NCBI RefSeq assembly: GCF_020831925.1
Contig: NZ_JAFIFQ010000032.1
Coordinates: forward strand, 1-44,297
Length of the DNA stretch: 44,297 bases
Source: Alkalimonas sp.
GTDB taxonomy: Bacteria; Pseudomonadota; Gammaproteobacteria; Enterobacterales; Alteromonadaceae
Reading direction: 5' to 3'
Shown piece by piece: positions 8,013-15,046 of the stretch (positions within the stretch are counted from its first letter, which is position 1; every line of letters starts with the position of its first letter). The notes below the pieces were generated by a model, which worked only from the letters and a program-made list of their open reading frames with translations, ran no database searches and had not been told where the DNA came from. Made by a program: the position numbers and the translations under genes.

Positions 8013-8579
8013 TTAGCGCTTAAACAGCCAGCCGGCCAGCAAAGGCACCAATCGCGGCATAATCAGATACACCACCAGACCAACAATCACAGCGGCGCTG
8101 AGTAAATGACGCAGCCCCCAGATCCCGAGTGCAGGAGCCAGCTTAAACAGCAGTTGCAGCACCGGGGGGACCAGCATAGTTAGCAGGCAGATCACCAGCG
8201 TGGTCACCAGCCACTGCTTCCAGCGCACCGGATGCGGTGCATCGCTATCAAGCGGTTGAAACCACTGATCGATGCCGGTAGACACGCGCACATTTTCAGG
8301 TAGCTGCAGTAAGGGCGCAACCTCAGCAATCAGTTGCTGGCGTACTTGCGATTCCAGCCAGCGTCTGGCATCCGCTTCAGAGGAGAAACGGACTGCAATC
8401 TCATAATGATGCTGCCCTTTGGCGGGCTTGACGATGGTGACACCCTGATGGCCCGGAAACTCAGCAGCCGCCTGAATAATATCGGCCAGCCAGCCTTCGT
8501 AGTGAGCCATTGCATCAGGAACCACCTGATGGTGGATCAAAATCGATGCCCCGGTTGTTGTCGGTGGCTGTTTGGCCAT
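8013..8579 (-). CDS. Membrane protein with antibiotic-biosynthesis-monooxygenase (ABM) domain
   Basis: 188 residues when started at ATG 8579, which has GGAG at a good distance; a TTG four codons upstream lies on that same GGAG and is unlikely. Residues about 12-100 form a ferredoxin-like ABM domain (YEGWLADIIQAAAEFPGHQGVTIVKP, then YEIAVRFSSEADARRWLES). Two or three membrane helices follow (about 125-147 and 155-180), so the domain is tethered to the inner membrane. Proteins of this build are common but uncharacterised. It follows the YcaC-like gene by 61 bp on the same strand, and both are probably controlled by the divergent LysR. Confidence 0.82.
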   Translation of the reverse strand: MAKQPPTTTGASILIHHQVVPDAMAHYEGWLADIIQAAAEFPGHQGVTIVKPAKGQHHYEIAVRFSSEADARRWLESQVRQQLIAEVAPLLQLPENVRVSTGIDQWFQPLDSDAPHPVRWKQWLVTTLVICLLTMLVPPVLQLLFKLAPALGIWGLRHLLSAAVIVGLVVYLIMPRLVPLLAGWLFKR

Positions 8580-8640
8580 GGTCTGCTCCAATAATACAGC
8601 CCCGCAACCGGGAGGCTGCAGGGCTGGGTAGTCAACGAAT

Positions 8641-9267
8641 TTATTTCCCTGAGGTCAGGGTGTTGAAGCTGTTGATCAAATTGCGGTAGTCCGGAATATG
8701 GTTGGAGAACAGCTGTCCCAGACCTTTCACATCGTTTCGCCAGTCACGATGCAGCTCACAGGCAACGCCAAACCAGGTCATCAACTGGGCACCAGCATCG
8801 GACATCCGCTGCCAGGCCGAATCGCGCGTCAGCTCGTTGAAGGTCCCTGAGGCATCGGTCACCACGAAGACATCATAGCCTTCTGCCAAAGCCGATAAGG
8901 TTGGGAAGGCGACGCAGACTTCGGTGACGACACCGGCGATGATCAATTGTTTTTTGCCGGTGGCTTTAATGGCAGCAACAAACTCTTCATTGTCCCAGGC
9001 ATTGATTTGGCCAGGGCGGGCAATAAAGGGGGCATCCGGGAAGGTTTCTTTTAGCTCAGGGACCAGCGGGCCGTTCGGACCATTTTCAAAACTGGTGGTT
9101 AAAATGGTTGGCAGGTTAAAGTAGGCTGCCAGATCGGCCAGTGCCAGCACATTGTTTTTGAATTTATCCGGGTCGATGTCACGTACCAGTGAGAGTAATC
9201 CGGTCTGATGATCGACCAGCAGCACCGCTGCATTGTTTTTATCCAGGCGTACATAGGGTTTGCTCAT
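8641..9267 (-). CDS. ycaC: Isochorismatase-family hydrolase, YcaC-like
   Basis: 208 residues, the same length as E. coli YcaC, with family marks VLLVDHQTGL (catalytic Asp19), IARPGQINAWDN and AGVVTEVCVAFPTLSALAEG (nucleophile Cys118). These cysteine hydrolases share the fold of nicotinamidase and isochorismatase; the substrate of YcaC is unknown. The start has a good ribosome-binding site (GGAGCGAACC before ATG). It is the first gene after the LysR divergent region and is followed by the ABM protein. Annotated homologues next to LysR genes are common in stress- or xenobiotic-responsive loci. Confidence 0.9.
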   Translation of the reverse strand: MSKPYVRLDKNNAAVLLVDHQTGLLSLVRDIDPDKFKNNVLALADLAAYFNLPTILTTSFENGPNGPLVPELKETFPDAPFIARPGQINAWDNEEFVAAIKATGKKQLIIAGVVTEVCVAFPTLSALAEGYDVFVVTDASGTFNELTRDSAWQRMSDAGAQLMTWFGVACELHRDWRNDVKGLGQLFSNHIPDYRNLINSFNTLTSGK

Positions 9268-9287
9268 GGTTCGCTCCTTAGCAAGTC

Positions 9288-9393
9288 ACCGGTGGCGGTA
9301 GTGCAACCGGTACATTTCGGCTTTAAAGTCTATATGCGGTATGAATGTGACGGTAGACTGCTAAACTGTGATGCAGCGTTCTATTTTAAGAAC
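9288..9393. promoter_or_regulatory. Divergent control region of ycaC-like and LysR genes
   Basis: Contains two ACCGGT palindromes (9288-9293 and 9306-9311, 18 bp apart) close to the ycaC-like start. A perfect inverted repeat GTTCT-N6-AGAAC (9378-9393) ends 16 bp before the LysR ATG. Overlap with the LysR start region fits negative autoregulation, typical of LysR regulators. No clean -35/-10 pair was identified. Confidence 0.45.
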
Positions 9394-9409
9394 GATGGCT
9401 GGGGGGTCT

Positions 9410-10318
9410 ATGCAGGATTTAAATGATCTTTATTACTTTGTTCAGGTGGTCGAGCACGGTGGCTTTGCACCGGCCAGCCGGGCGCTTGGCATTGCCAAAT
9501 CCAAATTGAGTCGTCGCCTTGCTTTATTGGAAGAGCGGCTGGGAGTGCGTTTAATTCAGCGCTCCAGCCGGTATTTTCAGATCACCGAGGTCGGGCAGCA
9601 GTACCTGGAACATTGCCGGGCTATGTTGGTGGAGGCTGAAGCGGCGCAGCAAGCCATTGACTTCGTTCGGGCGGAGCCTTGCGGGACCATCCGGCTGACT
9701 TGCCCGGTGGGTTTGCTGCACTTTCATGTCGGGGCCATGCTGGCTGAATTTATGCTGCTTTATCCTGGCGTCACGGTGCAGCTGGAAGCGACCAACCGGC
9801 GGGTCGATGTGCTGGCCGAGGGAGTAGATTTGGCGCTGCGGGTAAGGCCCTTGCCGTTGGAAGACAGTGAGCTGGTGCTGCGGGTGCTGTCGGATCGGGG
9901 CCAGTGCCTGGTCGCCAGCCCTGAGTTGGTTGAAGCCCAAGGTGGTTTGCCGGCGGAACCTGCAGCATTAGTAAATTGGCCCAGCATGAGTCGGAGCAGA
10001 CCCCAGGAAGTGCACGAATGGTGTTTGCAGCATCCGTTGCAGGGGCAGCTAAAGCTGGCATTCCAACCACGTTTTACCACCACCGATATGCTGACACTCA
10101 AAACGGCTGCTCTGGCCGGGGTTGGTGTGGCGCAATTGCCACTATTGATGTTGCAGCAAGAGCTGGCAGATGGGCGGCTGCTCCAGTTGCTACCGGAGTG
10201 GGAGCCGCGGCGGGAAGTCATTCATCTGGTGTTTCCATCTCGCCGAGGTATGTTGCCAGCCATCCGGGCTTTGATCGATTTTCTGGTAGAACGTTACGCT
10301 GAGATCATGGAAGACTGA
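9410..10318 (+). CDS. LysR-family transcriptional regulator
   Basis: 302 residues from ATG 9410, preceded by a GGGGGG run; the earlier ATG at 9368 would add residues ahead of the usual start. The winged HTH occupies residues about 1-60 (HGGFAPASRALGIAKSKLSRRLALLEERLGVRLIQR). The LysR substrate-binding domain follows (about 90-295, GTIRLTCPVGLLH). It is transcribed away from the YcaC-like/ABM genes, the classic arrangement of a LysR regulator and its target operon. The effector is unknown. Confidence 0.93.
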   Translation: MQDLNDLYYFVQVVEHGGFAPASRALGIAKSKLSRRLALLEERLGVRLIQRSSRYFQITEVGQQYLEHCRAMLVEAEAAQQAIDFVRAEPCGTIRLTCPVGLLHFHVGAMLAEFMLLYPGVTVQLEATNRRVDVLAEGVDLALRVRPLPLEDSELVLRVLSDRGQCLVASPELVEAQGGLPAEPAALVNWPSMSRSRPQEVHEWCLQHPLQGQLKLAFQPRFTTTDMLTLKTAALAGVGVAQLPLLMLQQELADGRLLQLLPEWEPRREVIHLVFPSRRGMLPAIRALIDFLVERYAEIMED

Positions 10319-10374
10319 GTATATCGCGGCTATTAATCCCATTAATTCGAATGTTTTGATTCTAATAATCCAAT

Positions 10375-10402
10375 TTTATCATTCATTGCTCTGTTCTATG
10401 CT
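10375..10402 (+). promoter_or_regulatory. Possible promoter of the DoxX gene
   Basis: TTTATC (10375-10380) and TATGCT (10397-10402) with 16-bp spacing, about 70 bp before the start codon. The AT-rich stretch upstream (10330-10374) could carry a LysR site. Judged by eye only. Confidence 0.35.
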
Positions 10403-10473
10403 AGCACCATCGACAACGCATTGGCATGAACGGCCATGGGTCGACATCAATCAATCACAGTGAGGGTACGGCG

Positions 10474-10923
10474 ATGAACAAAGCAATGACATTACTGAAA
10501 AAACTAAGTGCAACCGATGCAGGTTGGGGCGCTCTGGCGTTACGGGTTCCTGTCGGCATTATTTTTGCCGCCCATGGCGCGCAAAAGCTCTTTGGCTGGT
10601 TTGGTGGCTATGGTCTGGCAGCAACAGGTGGCTGGATGGAAAGCATTGGCCTGGCGCCTGGTGTGCTGATGGCTTTTCTGGCTGGTTCGGCCGAATTTTT
10701 TGGTGGCTTGGCACTGATTGCTGGCGTGCTGACCCGACCGGCGGCAGCGGTATTGGCACTGACCATGCTGGTCGCCATTTTCGCCGTGCATTTTGAAAAT
10801 GGCCTCTTTATGAGCAACAATGGTTACGAGTTTGGCCTGGCTTTGCTGGCTGCCAGTGTCTCTCTGGCTTTCAGTGGAGCTGGCAAAGCATCAGTAGACG
10901 CAGCTCTGAGCCGTTCCAACTAA
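10474..10923 (+). CDS. DoxX family membrane protein
   Basis: 149 residues with four predicted membrane helices (about 20-40, 58-80, 85-105, 118-140) and the DoxX pattern LRVPVGIIFAAHGAQKLFGWFGG. DoxX proteins sit in the inner membrane and are linked to quinone/thiosulfate oxidation in archaea or to redox stress responses in bacteria; the role here is open. Start ATG 10474 has GAGGG at the right distance; the in-frame ATG at 10426 does not. It lies between two LysR genes, either of which could control it, and ends in a strong terminator. Confidence 0.88.
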   Translation: MNKAMTLLKKLSATDAGWGALALRVPVGIIFAAHGAQKLFGWFGGYGLAATGGWMESIGLAPGVLMAFLAGSAEFFGGLALIAGVLTRPAAAVLALTMLVAIFAVHFENGLFMSNNGYEFGLALLAASVSLAFSGAGKASVDAALSRSN

Positions 10924-10936
10924 GTGTCCCTTTGAA

Positions 10937-10968
10937 AACAACCCGGCAAAGCCGGGTTGTTATTTTTT
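10937..10968 (+). terminator. Rho-independent terminator after DoxX
   Basis: AACAACCCGGC and GCCGGGTTGTT form an 11-bp perfect stem with loop AAA, followed by ATTTTTT. It separates doxX from the LysR gene 20 bp further on. Confidence 0.95.
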
Positions 10969-10988
10969 CCTGAAGCAAGGAGCAACAC

Positions 10989-11870
10989 ATGGCCCGTTCC
11001 ACCTTAGAGCAATGGCGTATGTTTAAAGCCGTAGCTGAGCATGGCGGTTTCCATCAGGCTGCTGAAGCCGTGTTTAAAAGCCAGTCCAGCATTCATCATG
11101 CGGTGCATAAACTGGAAGATGTGCTGGGCGTCGCCTTGTTCCAAGTCGAGGGACGAAAAACTCAGCTCACAGCCGCTGGTGAACAACTACTGCGCCGCAT
11201 CAACTTTTTGCTGACTGAAGCCGAGCGCATGGAACAGGTTGCTTTGAACCTGCAGGCCGGGGTCGAGTCGACCCTGAGTATTGCTGTGGATGAAGCTTTT
11301 CCACGAGACATCTTGTATCAGACGCTGGCGGCGGTATCGCACGAGTACCCTTTGATCCGCATTGAGTTGATGGAAACTGTGCTCTCCGGCGCCAATGAAC
11401 TGCTGGCGCAGGGTAAAGCAGAAATAGCGGTAGCGCCTTTTACCCTGTCCGATAACCTCAGTGAAGACATTTGCCAGGTTGAATTTGTTGCTGTAGCTGG
11501 TTCGCTGCACCCACTGCATCAGTTGCTGCGTGAATTGACCCTGGAAGATTTAAAAGATTGCCGGCAAATCGTGCTGCGTGACTCCGGCAAAGCCCGTGAT
11601 AAAGATCACGGCTGGTTAGGCTCGGAGCAGCGCTGGACCGTCAGTCATGTAGGCACGTCTATTGAGCTGCTACAGAAGAATCTTGGCTTCGCCTGGTTAC
11701 CGCGCCATGCGGTTCAGCCCTATCTGGATACTGGCCAATTGCAGGAGCTGCCTTTACCCAGAGGTAGCAGTCGCAGTATGACCTTTTATCTGAATTTTAA
11801 CGATGCCGATACCCTGGGCCCAGTGGCTCGTACTTTTTTAGGGCATTTGCGTTATTTGACACAGGGTTAG
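10989..11870 (+). CDS. LysR-family transcriptional regulator
   Basis: 293 residues with N-terminal winged HTH (HGGFHQAAEAVFKSQSSIHHAVHKLEDVLGVALF) and a shorter substrate-binding domain beginning around residue 90. GGAG lies nine bases before the ATG. The DNA-recognition helix (SQSSIHHAVHKLE) differs clearly from that of the LysR at 9410, so the two have different sites. Because a terminator separates it from doxX upstream, it must use its own promoter or read-through. Target unknown. Confidence 0.93.
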   Translation: MARSTLEQWRMFKAVAEHGGFHQAAEAVFKSQSSIHHAVHKLEDVLGVALFQVEGRKTQLTAAGEQLLRRINFLLTEAERMEQVALNLQAGVESTLSIAVDEAFPRDILYQTLAAVSHEYPLIRIELMETVLSGANELLAQGKAEIAVAPFTLSDNLSEDICQVEFVAVAGSLHPLHQLLRELTLEDLKDCRQIVLRDSGKARDKDHGWLGSEQRWTVSHVGTSIELLQKNLGFAWLPRHAVQPYLDTGQLQELPLPRGSSRSMTFYLNFNDADTLGPVARTFLGHLRYLTQG

Positions 11871-11880
11871 TTTCAGGCTT

Positions 11881-11938
11881 GCAGGCCTGGCGGATAGCAC
11901 CTAGTATGGGATCCACTACCTATTTGCTTGAGGCCTGC
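11881..11938. repeat. 8-bp inverted repeat bracketing the DUF924 leader
   Basis: GCAGGCCT (11881-11888) and AGGCCTGC (11931-11938), start to start 50 bp. The second copy overlaps the ribosome-binding site of the next gene. A looping operator or a long-range RNA hairpin is possible; AGGCCT is itself a palindrome, which raises the odds of coincidence. Confidence 0.3.
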
Positions 11939-11939
11939 G

Positions 11940-12485
11940 ATGAAAACCCAGCTAAATACCGTGCTAACGTTCTGGTTTGAAGAGTTAAACCCTGAGCAAT
12001 GGTTTGTCAAAGATCCTGAGCTGGATCAGCAAATCCGTGACTGTTTCTCCGGGCTGCATCGGATGGCCGCCCAGTGCGAGTTGTATCCCTGGCGCCAGCA
12101 AGCACGTGGGCGCTTGGCTGAAATCATCGTTCTTGATCAATTCTCGCGCAATATATACCGCGATAGCCCTGAGGCTTTTGCTTGCGATCCCTTGGCGCTG
12201 GGCCTGGCACAGGAAGCCATTGCCATCGGCGCCGATCAGGAACTGACCCCGACTGAGCAGAGCTTCTTATACCTGCCTTTTATGCACAGTGAGTCTCTGG
12301 CTATTCACGATGTGGCGATGCGGTTGTACGATCAGGATGGGCTGGAGGAGAACCTGCAATTTGAAATCAAACACCGCGATATTATAGAACGCTTTGGTCG
12401 CTATCCACATCGTAATGCCATACTAGGCCGTACCTCAACGGATGAAGAGCTGGTGTTTTTGCAACAGCCTGGCTCTGGTTTTTAA
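11940..12485 (+). CDS. DUF924 family protein
   Basis: 181 residues. TVLTFWFEELNPEQWF at the start, GRLAEIIVLDQFSRNIYRDSPEAFACD in the middle and YLPFMHSESLAIHD then RYPHRNAILGRTSTDEELVFL towards the end are the DUF924 signatures; this is the full family length. The fold is all-helical and TPR-like; biochemical function is unknown. The ATG at 11940 has GAGG in place; a TTG at 11928 would precede it. It stands alone, followed by a hairpin. Confidence 0.92.
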   Translation: MKTQLNTVLTFWFEELNPEQWFVKDPELDQQIRDCFSGLHRMAAQCELYPWRQQARGRLAEIIVLDQFSRNIYRDSPEAFACDPLALGLAQEAIAIGADQELTPTEQSFLYLPFMHSESLAIHDVAMRLYDQDGLEENLQFEIKHRDIIERFGRYPHRNAILGRTSTDEELVFLQQPGSGF

Positions 12486-12503
12486 TGGATTTATACAACC
12501 GCA

Positions 12504-12563
12504 GTGTTCGCTGATTAGCTACTGTATTCAGGTGCAGCGAACACCAATTTTGGGATTTTTTTG
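12504..12563 (+). terminator. Large hairpin with distal T-run after the DUF924 gene
   Basis: GTGTTCGCTG (12504-12513) and CAGCGAACAC (12535-12544) make a perfect 10-bp stem with a 21-base loop. A run of T (12557-12563) follows but is 12 bases beyond the stem, further than a standard terminator. Could be a terminator with an AT-rich spacer or a small-RNA end. Confidence 0.45.
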
Positions 12564-12660
12564 GCTCATTTTTCAAGACATGACTAAGCTTAATTGAATC
12601 GGTTGGTTCATCATCAGCTGATTATAAGCCTTGTCTTTATCGGATAGCACCAAACAAAGC

Positions 12661-14052
12661 ATGGAACTAACGCTGGAAAATATTTTACTGGATGTATCGA
12701 TGAGCCCTGTGCTGGATGCCGGAGAGCTTGAACAGGCCGAACAGCTGTTGCTGGCGGCCTGCCAGCAAGGTTTGGCTGTATGCCGTGTGGGCATTTGGTT
12801 GTATTTGCCAGCGGGTGAAGGCATTGCCTGCCGGGCCCTACTGGATCAGGGACACTGGCAGCCGGTGGAAGATTTGGTGTTAAAGCGGAACGATTTTCCA
12901 AACTACTTTAATGCCTTGGATCAACAGCGTGTGATTGCAGCCTGCGATGCCCGCTCTGATGCAGCAACCAGCGAGTTTACCGAGCCTTACCTGTTGCCGC
13001 GTGGTATTTTTTCCATGCTGGATGTCCCTATTCGCCATGCGGGTGCCATGATAGGTATTATCTGCTGTGAAGAAACAAAGCAGCCAAAGCAGTGGCTACC
13101 GGATGAAACCAGCTTTGTTGCCGCTTTGGCCGATTTGTATGGCCGTGCTTTGTCGGCCAGCCAGAGGCTGCAATACCAAAAAGAGCTGGAAGCTCTGAAT
13201 GCAGAGCTTGAAGCCAAGGTGCAGCAAAGAACCCAGCGTCTTGAAGCCAATTTGGAGCAGCTCAAAGCGACCCAGGCCCAGTTGGTAGAAGCAGAAAAAA
13301 TGGCTTCGTTGGGCACCTTGGTTGCTGGTGTAGCGCACGAGGTTAATACTCCGATAGGGGTTGCTTTAACGGCGAATTCGTACAGCAAGGAACTGACTGC
13401 ACGGTTAGTGGAAAAATTTAAAGCAAATGAGCTGTCCCGTTCAATACTCGAAAAAAACCTGCTTGAAATTGTGGAAAGTCAGACAATTTTGGAGCGCAAT
13501 CTGTTGCGAGCCGATGAACTCATTAGTAATTTTAAGCAGACTGCCGTTGATCAGGTGCACTACGAGCTGCAGTCTATTAACCTGCATGATTACATTCAGA
13601 TGGTACTGGTTACCTTAAAGCCTTATACCAAAGAGTACCAGGTCGATTTTGATGTACACTGTCCGGCTGACGTCAGGCTGGTCACCTATCCTGGTGCAAT
13701 TGCACAGGTGCTCACCAATCTAGTAATCAATGCCTGTGTCCATGCTTTCAGTGACCTGAGCATTCAGCCTAAGATTTTGATCCAGGTCGATCCTTACTGT
13801 GATGATCAGGTGCTTCTGGTGGTACAGGATAATGGCCATGGAATGTCGGAGCCGATCAAGAAACGTGTATTTGAACCCTTCTTTACCACCCGGCGCGGTC
13901 AGGGCGGCAGTGGTTTAGGTCTGGCCATTGTCTACAACCTGGTTACCAGTACCTTACAGGGACGCATTCAACTGGAGTCCGAATCCGGTAAGGGAGCCAG
14001 TTTTCTGATCCATCTGCCCACTCAGCTATCCTGTATCAAACAAGCAAGATAA
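12661..14052 (+). CDS. Soluble sensor histidine kinase with GAF domain
   Basis: 463 residues from ATG 12661; a TTG at 12631 in the same frame is an alternative and neither has a strong ribosome-binding site. There is no membrane segment. Residues about 20-165 form a GAF-like domain (VCRVGIWLYLPAGEGIACRALLDQG, FSMLDVPIRHAGAMIGIICCEE). A coiled coil follows (170-210). The H-box is ASLGTLVAGVAHEVNTPIG with phospho-acceptor His226. The HATPase carries an N-box (NLVINACVHAF), DNGHGMSEP, FEPFFTTRRGQGGSGLGLAIVYN. H-box and ATPase resemble the class of kinases with AHEVNTPIG found with chemotaxis-like or redox sensors. No response regulator is adjacent. Two cysteines in IICCEE could be redox sensitive; that is speculation. 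Confidence 0.9.
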   Translation: MELTLENILLDVSMSPVLDAGELEQAEQLLLAACQQGLAVCRVGIWLYLPAGEGIACRALLDQGHWQPVEDLVLKRNDFPNYFNALDQQRVIAACDARSDAATSEFTEPYLLPRGIFSMLDVPIRHAGAMIGIICCEETKQPKQWLPDETSFVAALADLYGRALSASQRLQYQKELEALNAELEAKVQQRTQRLEANLEQLKATQAQLVEAEKMASLGTLVAGVAHEVNTPIGVALTANSYSKELTARLVEKFKANELSRSILEKNLLEIVESQTILERNLLRADELISNFKQTAVDQVHYELQSINLHDYIQMVLVTLKPYTKEYQVDFDVHCPADVRLVTYPGAIAQVLTNLVINACVHAFSDLSIQPKILIQVDPYCDDQVLLVVQDNGHGMSEPIKKRVFEPFFTTRRGQGGSGLGLAIVYNLVTSTLQGRIQLESESGKGASFLIHLPTQLSCIKQAR

Positions 14053-14137
14053 ACGTGGTTGAAGCAGCAAAGTCCGTACCTGTTTTGTTGATAATGTTGA
14101 TTTTTGCTTATTTTTTCACCAATTTTGTTATTCAGGT

Positions 14138-14144
14138 CTATACT
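14138..14144 (+). promoter_or_regulatory. Sigma-S-like extended -10 element
   Basis: GTCTATACTTGA matches the CTATACT core favoured by RpoS. It is preceded by TTCACC 18 bp upstream, a weak -35, as is usual for RpoS promoters. Expected transcript start is about 14151, giving an 85-base leader to the gene at 14236. Confidence 0.45.
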
Positions 14145-14235
14145 TGAGTCACGGACGTGGTTATTCCGATGCGGCGATCAGTCTGCAGTCTAGATCGTTA
14201 CACTAACTTGTCTTTGCCAAGCAGAGGGCTGGAAG

Positions 14236-14793
14236 ATGATAAGACGGTATTTTATAAGCGATGATTTGGATGACTTGGAAGCGATCGAACATGAGTTGGA
14301 AGCCAAAGGGATAGATACACCTCAAATTCATGTGCTTAGCGAGCAGGATGCTGAAGTGGAACTGCATCATTTGCCTGAAGTGTCGCCGGTATTAAAAAGC
14401 GATGTGGTGCATAGCACCGAAGTTGGAGCTGTGGTTGGTGTGATTCTGGCAGCTATTGTGTTGCTGGTCGCTTATTTTAGTGGCTGGACAGAAACCGCCG
14501 CAGGCTGGGTGCCTTTTATTTTTCTGGCCATCGTGGTACTGGGCTTTTGTACCTGGGAAGGTGGTTTTATCGGTATTCAGGAACCCAACATTCATTTTAA
14601 ACGCTTCCAACAGGTGCTAAGTGAAGGCAAGCATGTGCTTTTTATCGACATCAATCCCGAGCAAGAAGCTGCAGTAAAAAAAGTGGTTCGCAAGCATCCA
14701 AAGCTGCAAAATGCTGGTACCGGTGCAGCTGCTCCTGGCTGGGTAGTACGGGCACAAATTTACTTTAAACGCTTTGTTAAAGCCATGCCCTGA
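14236..14793 (+). CDS. Two-TM membrane protein of unknown function
   Basis: 185 residues. An N-terminal cytoplasmic segment rich in acidic residues (SDDLDDLEAIEHELEAKG) resembles the ferredoxin-like half of proteins with glycine-rich membrane hairpins. Two membrane helices follow (about 62-83 and 91-110, VGAVVGVILAAIVLLVAYFSGW and WVPFIFLAIVVLGFCTW). A C-terminal soluble part carries LSEGKHVLFIDINPEQEAAVKKVVRKHP. Similar proteins are common in Alteromonadales and are sometimes labelled NAD/FAD-utilising, without evidence. The long leader with a sigma-S-like -10 suggests stationary-phase or stress expression. Confidence 0.72.
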   Translation: MIRRYFISDDLDDLEAIEHELEAKGIDTPQIHVLSEQDAEVELHHLPEVSPVLKSDVVHSTEVGAVVGVILAAIVLLVAYFSGWTETAAGWVPFIFLAIVVLGFCTWEGGFIGIQEPNIHFKRFQQVLSEGKHVLFIDINPEQEAAVKKVVRKHPKLQNAGTGAAAPGWVVRAQIYFKRFVKAMP

Positions 14794-14811
14794 CTGCCTG
14801 CATCTCTGCAC

Positions 14812-14845
14812 AACCAGAGCCTCTTAAAGCGGCTCTGGTTGTTTC
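14812..14845. terminator. Hairpin terminator between the two-TM gene and the oxidase operon
   Basis: AACCAGAGCC (14812-14821) and GGCTCTGGTT (14831-14840) form a perfect 10-bp stem with a 9-base loop, followed by GTTTC. The T-run is short, but the stem is strong and placed right after the stop codon. Confidence 0.75.
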
Positions 14846-14856
14846 AACTCCCACAT

Positions 14857-14963
14857 TTTGTACAAATTTTATGCATTGGCTTGTGCAGCATGTTGGTTTA
14901 TGACCTATAGTGACTGTACAGACGAAAAAGTGTTCGGTTTGCAGCCATGCGCTGGCTGTACAG
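14857..14963. promoter_or_regulatory. Three TGTACA-centred palindromes upstream of the oxidase operon
   Basis: TTTGTACAAA (14857-14866), CTGTACAG (14914-14921) and CTGTACAG (14956-14963). The latter two are exactly 42 bp apart (four helical turns); the first is 56 bp from the second. Between the first two, TATAGT (14906-14911) could be a -10, with a weak TTGTGC 19 bp before it. The set lies 84-190 bp before coxB and looks like an operator array for one dimeric regulator. Confidence 0.5.
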
Positions 14964-15046
14964 TTGCATACCGTGTGTTCTGATGTCCGATTCATCTGTT
15001 GAAGTAGTGTCCTGTTACTTTTGCTGATTAAAGGATTATCTGGGTT

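Noticed and set aside
9551-10221. Several overlapping minus-strand frames in the first LysR gene
   Set aside because: Typical antisense frames of a moderately GC-rich gene; the LysR reading has clear domain matches.
12987-13388. 133-codon minus-strand frame inside the histidine kinase
   Set aside because: Shadow of the kinase gene; no start signal and low-complexity composition.
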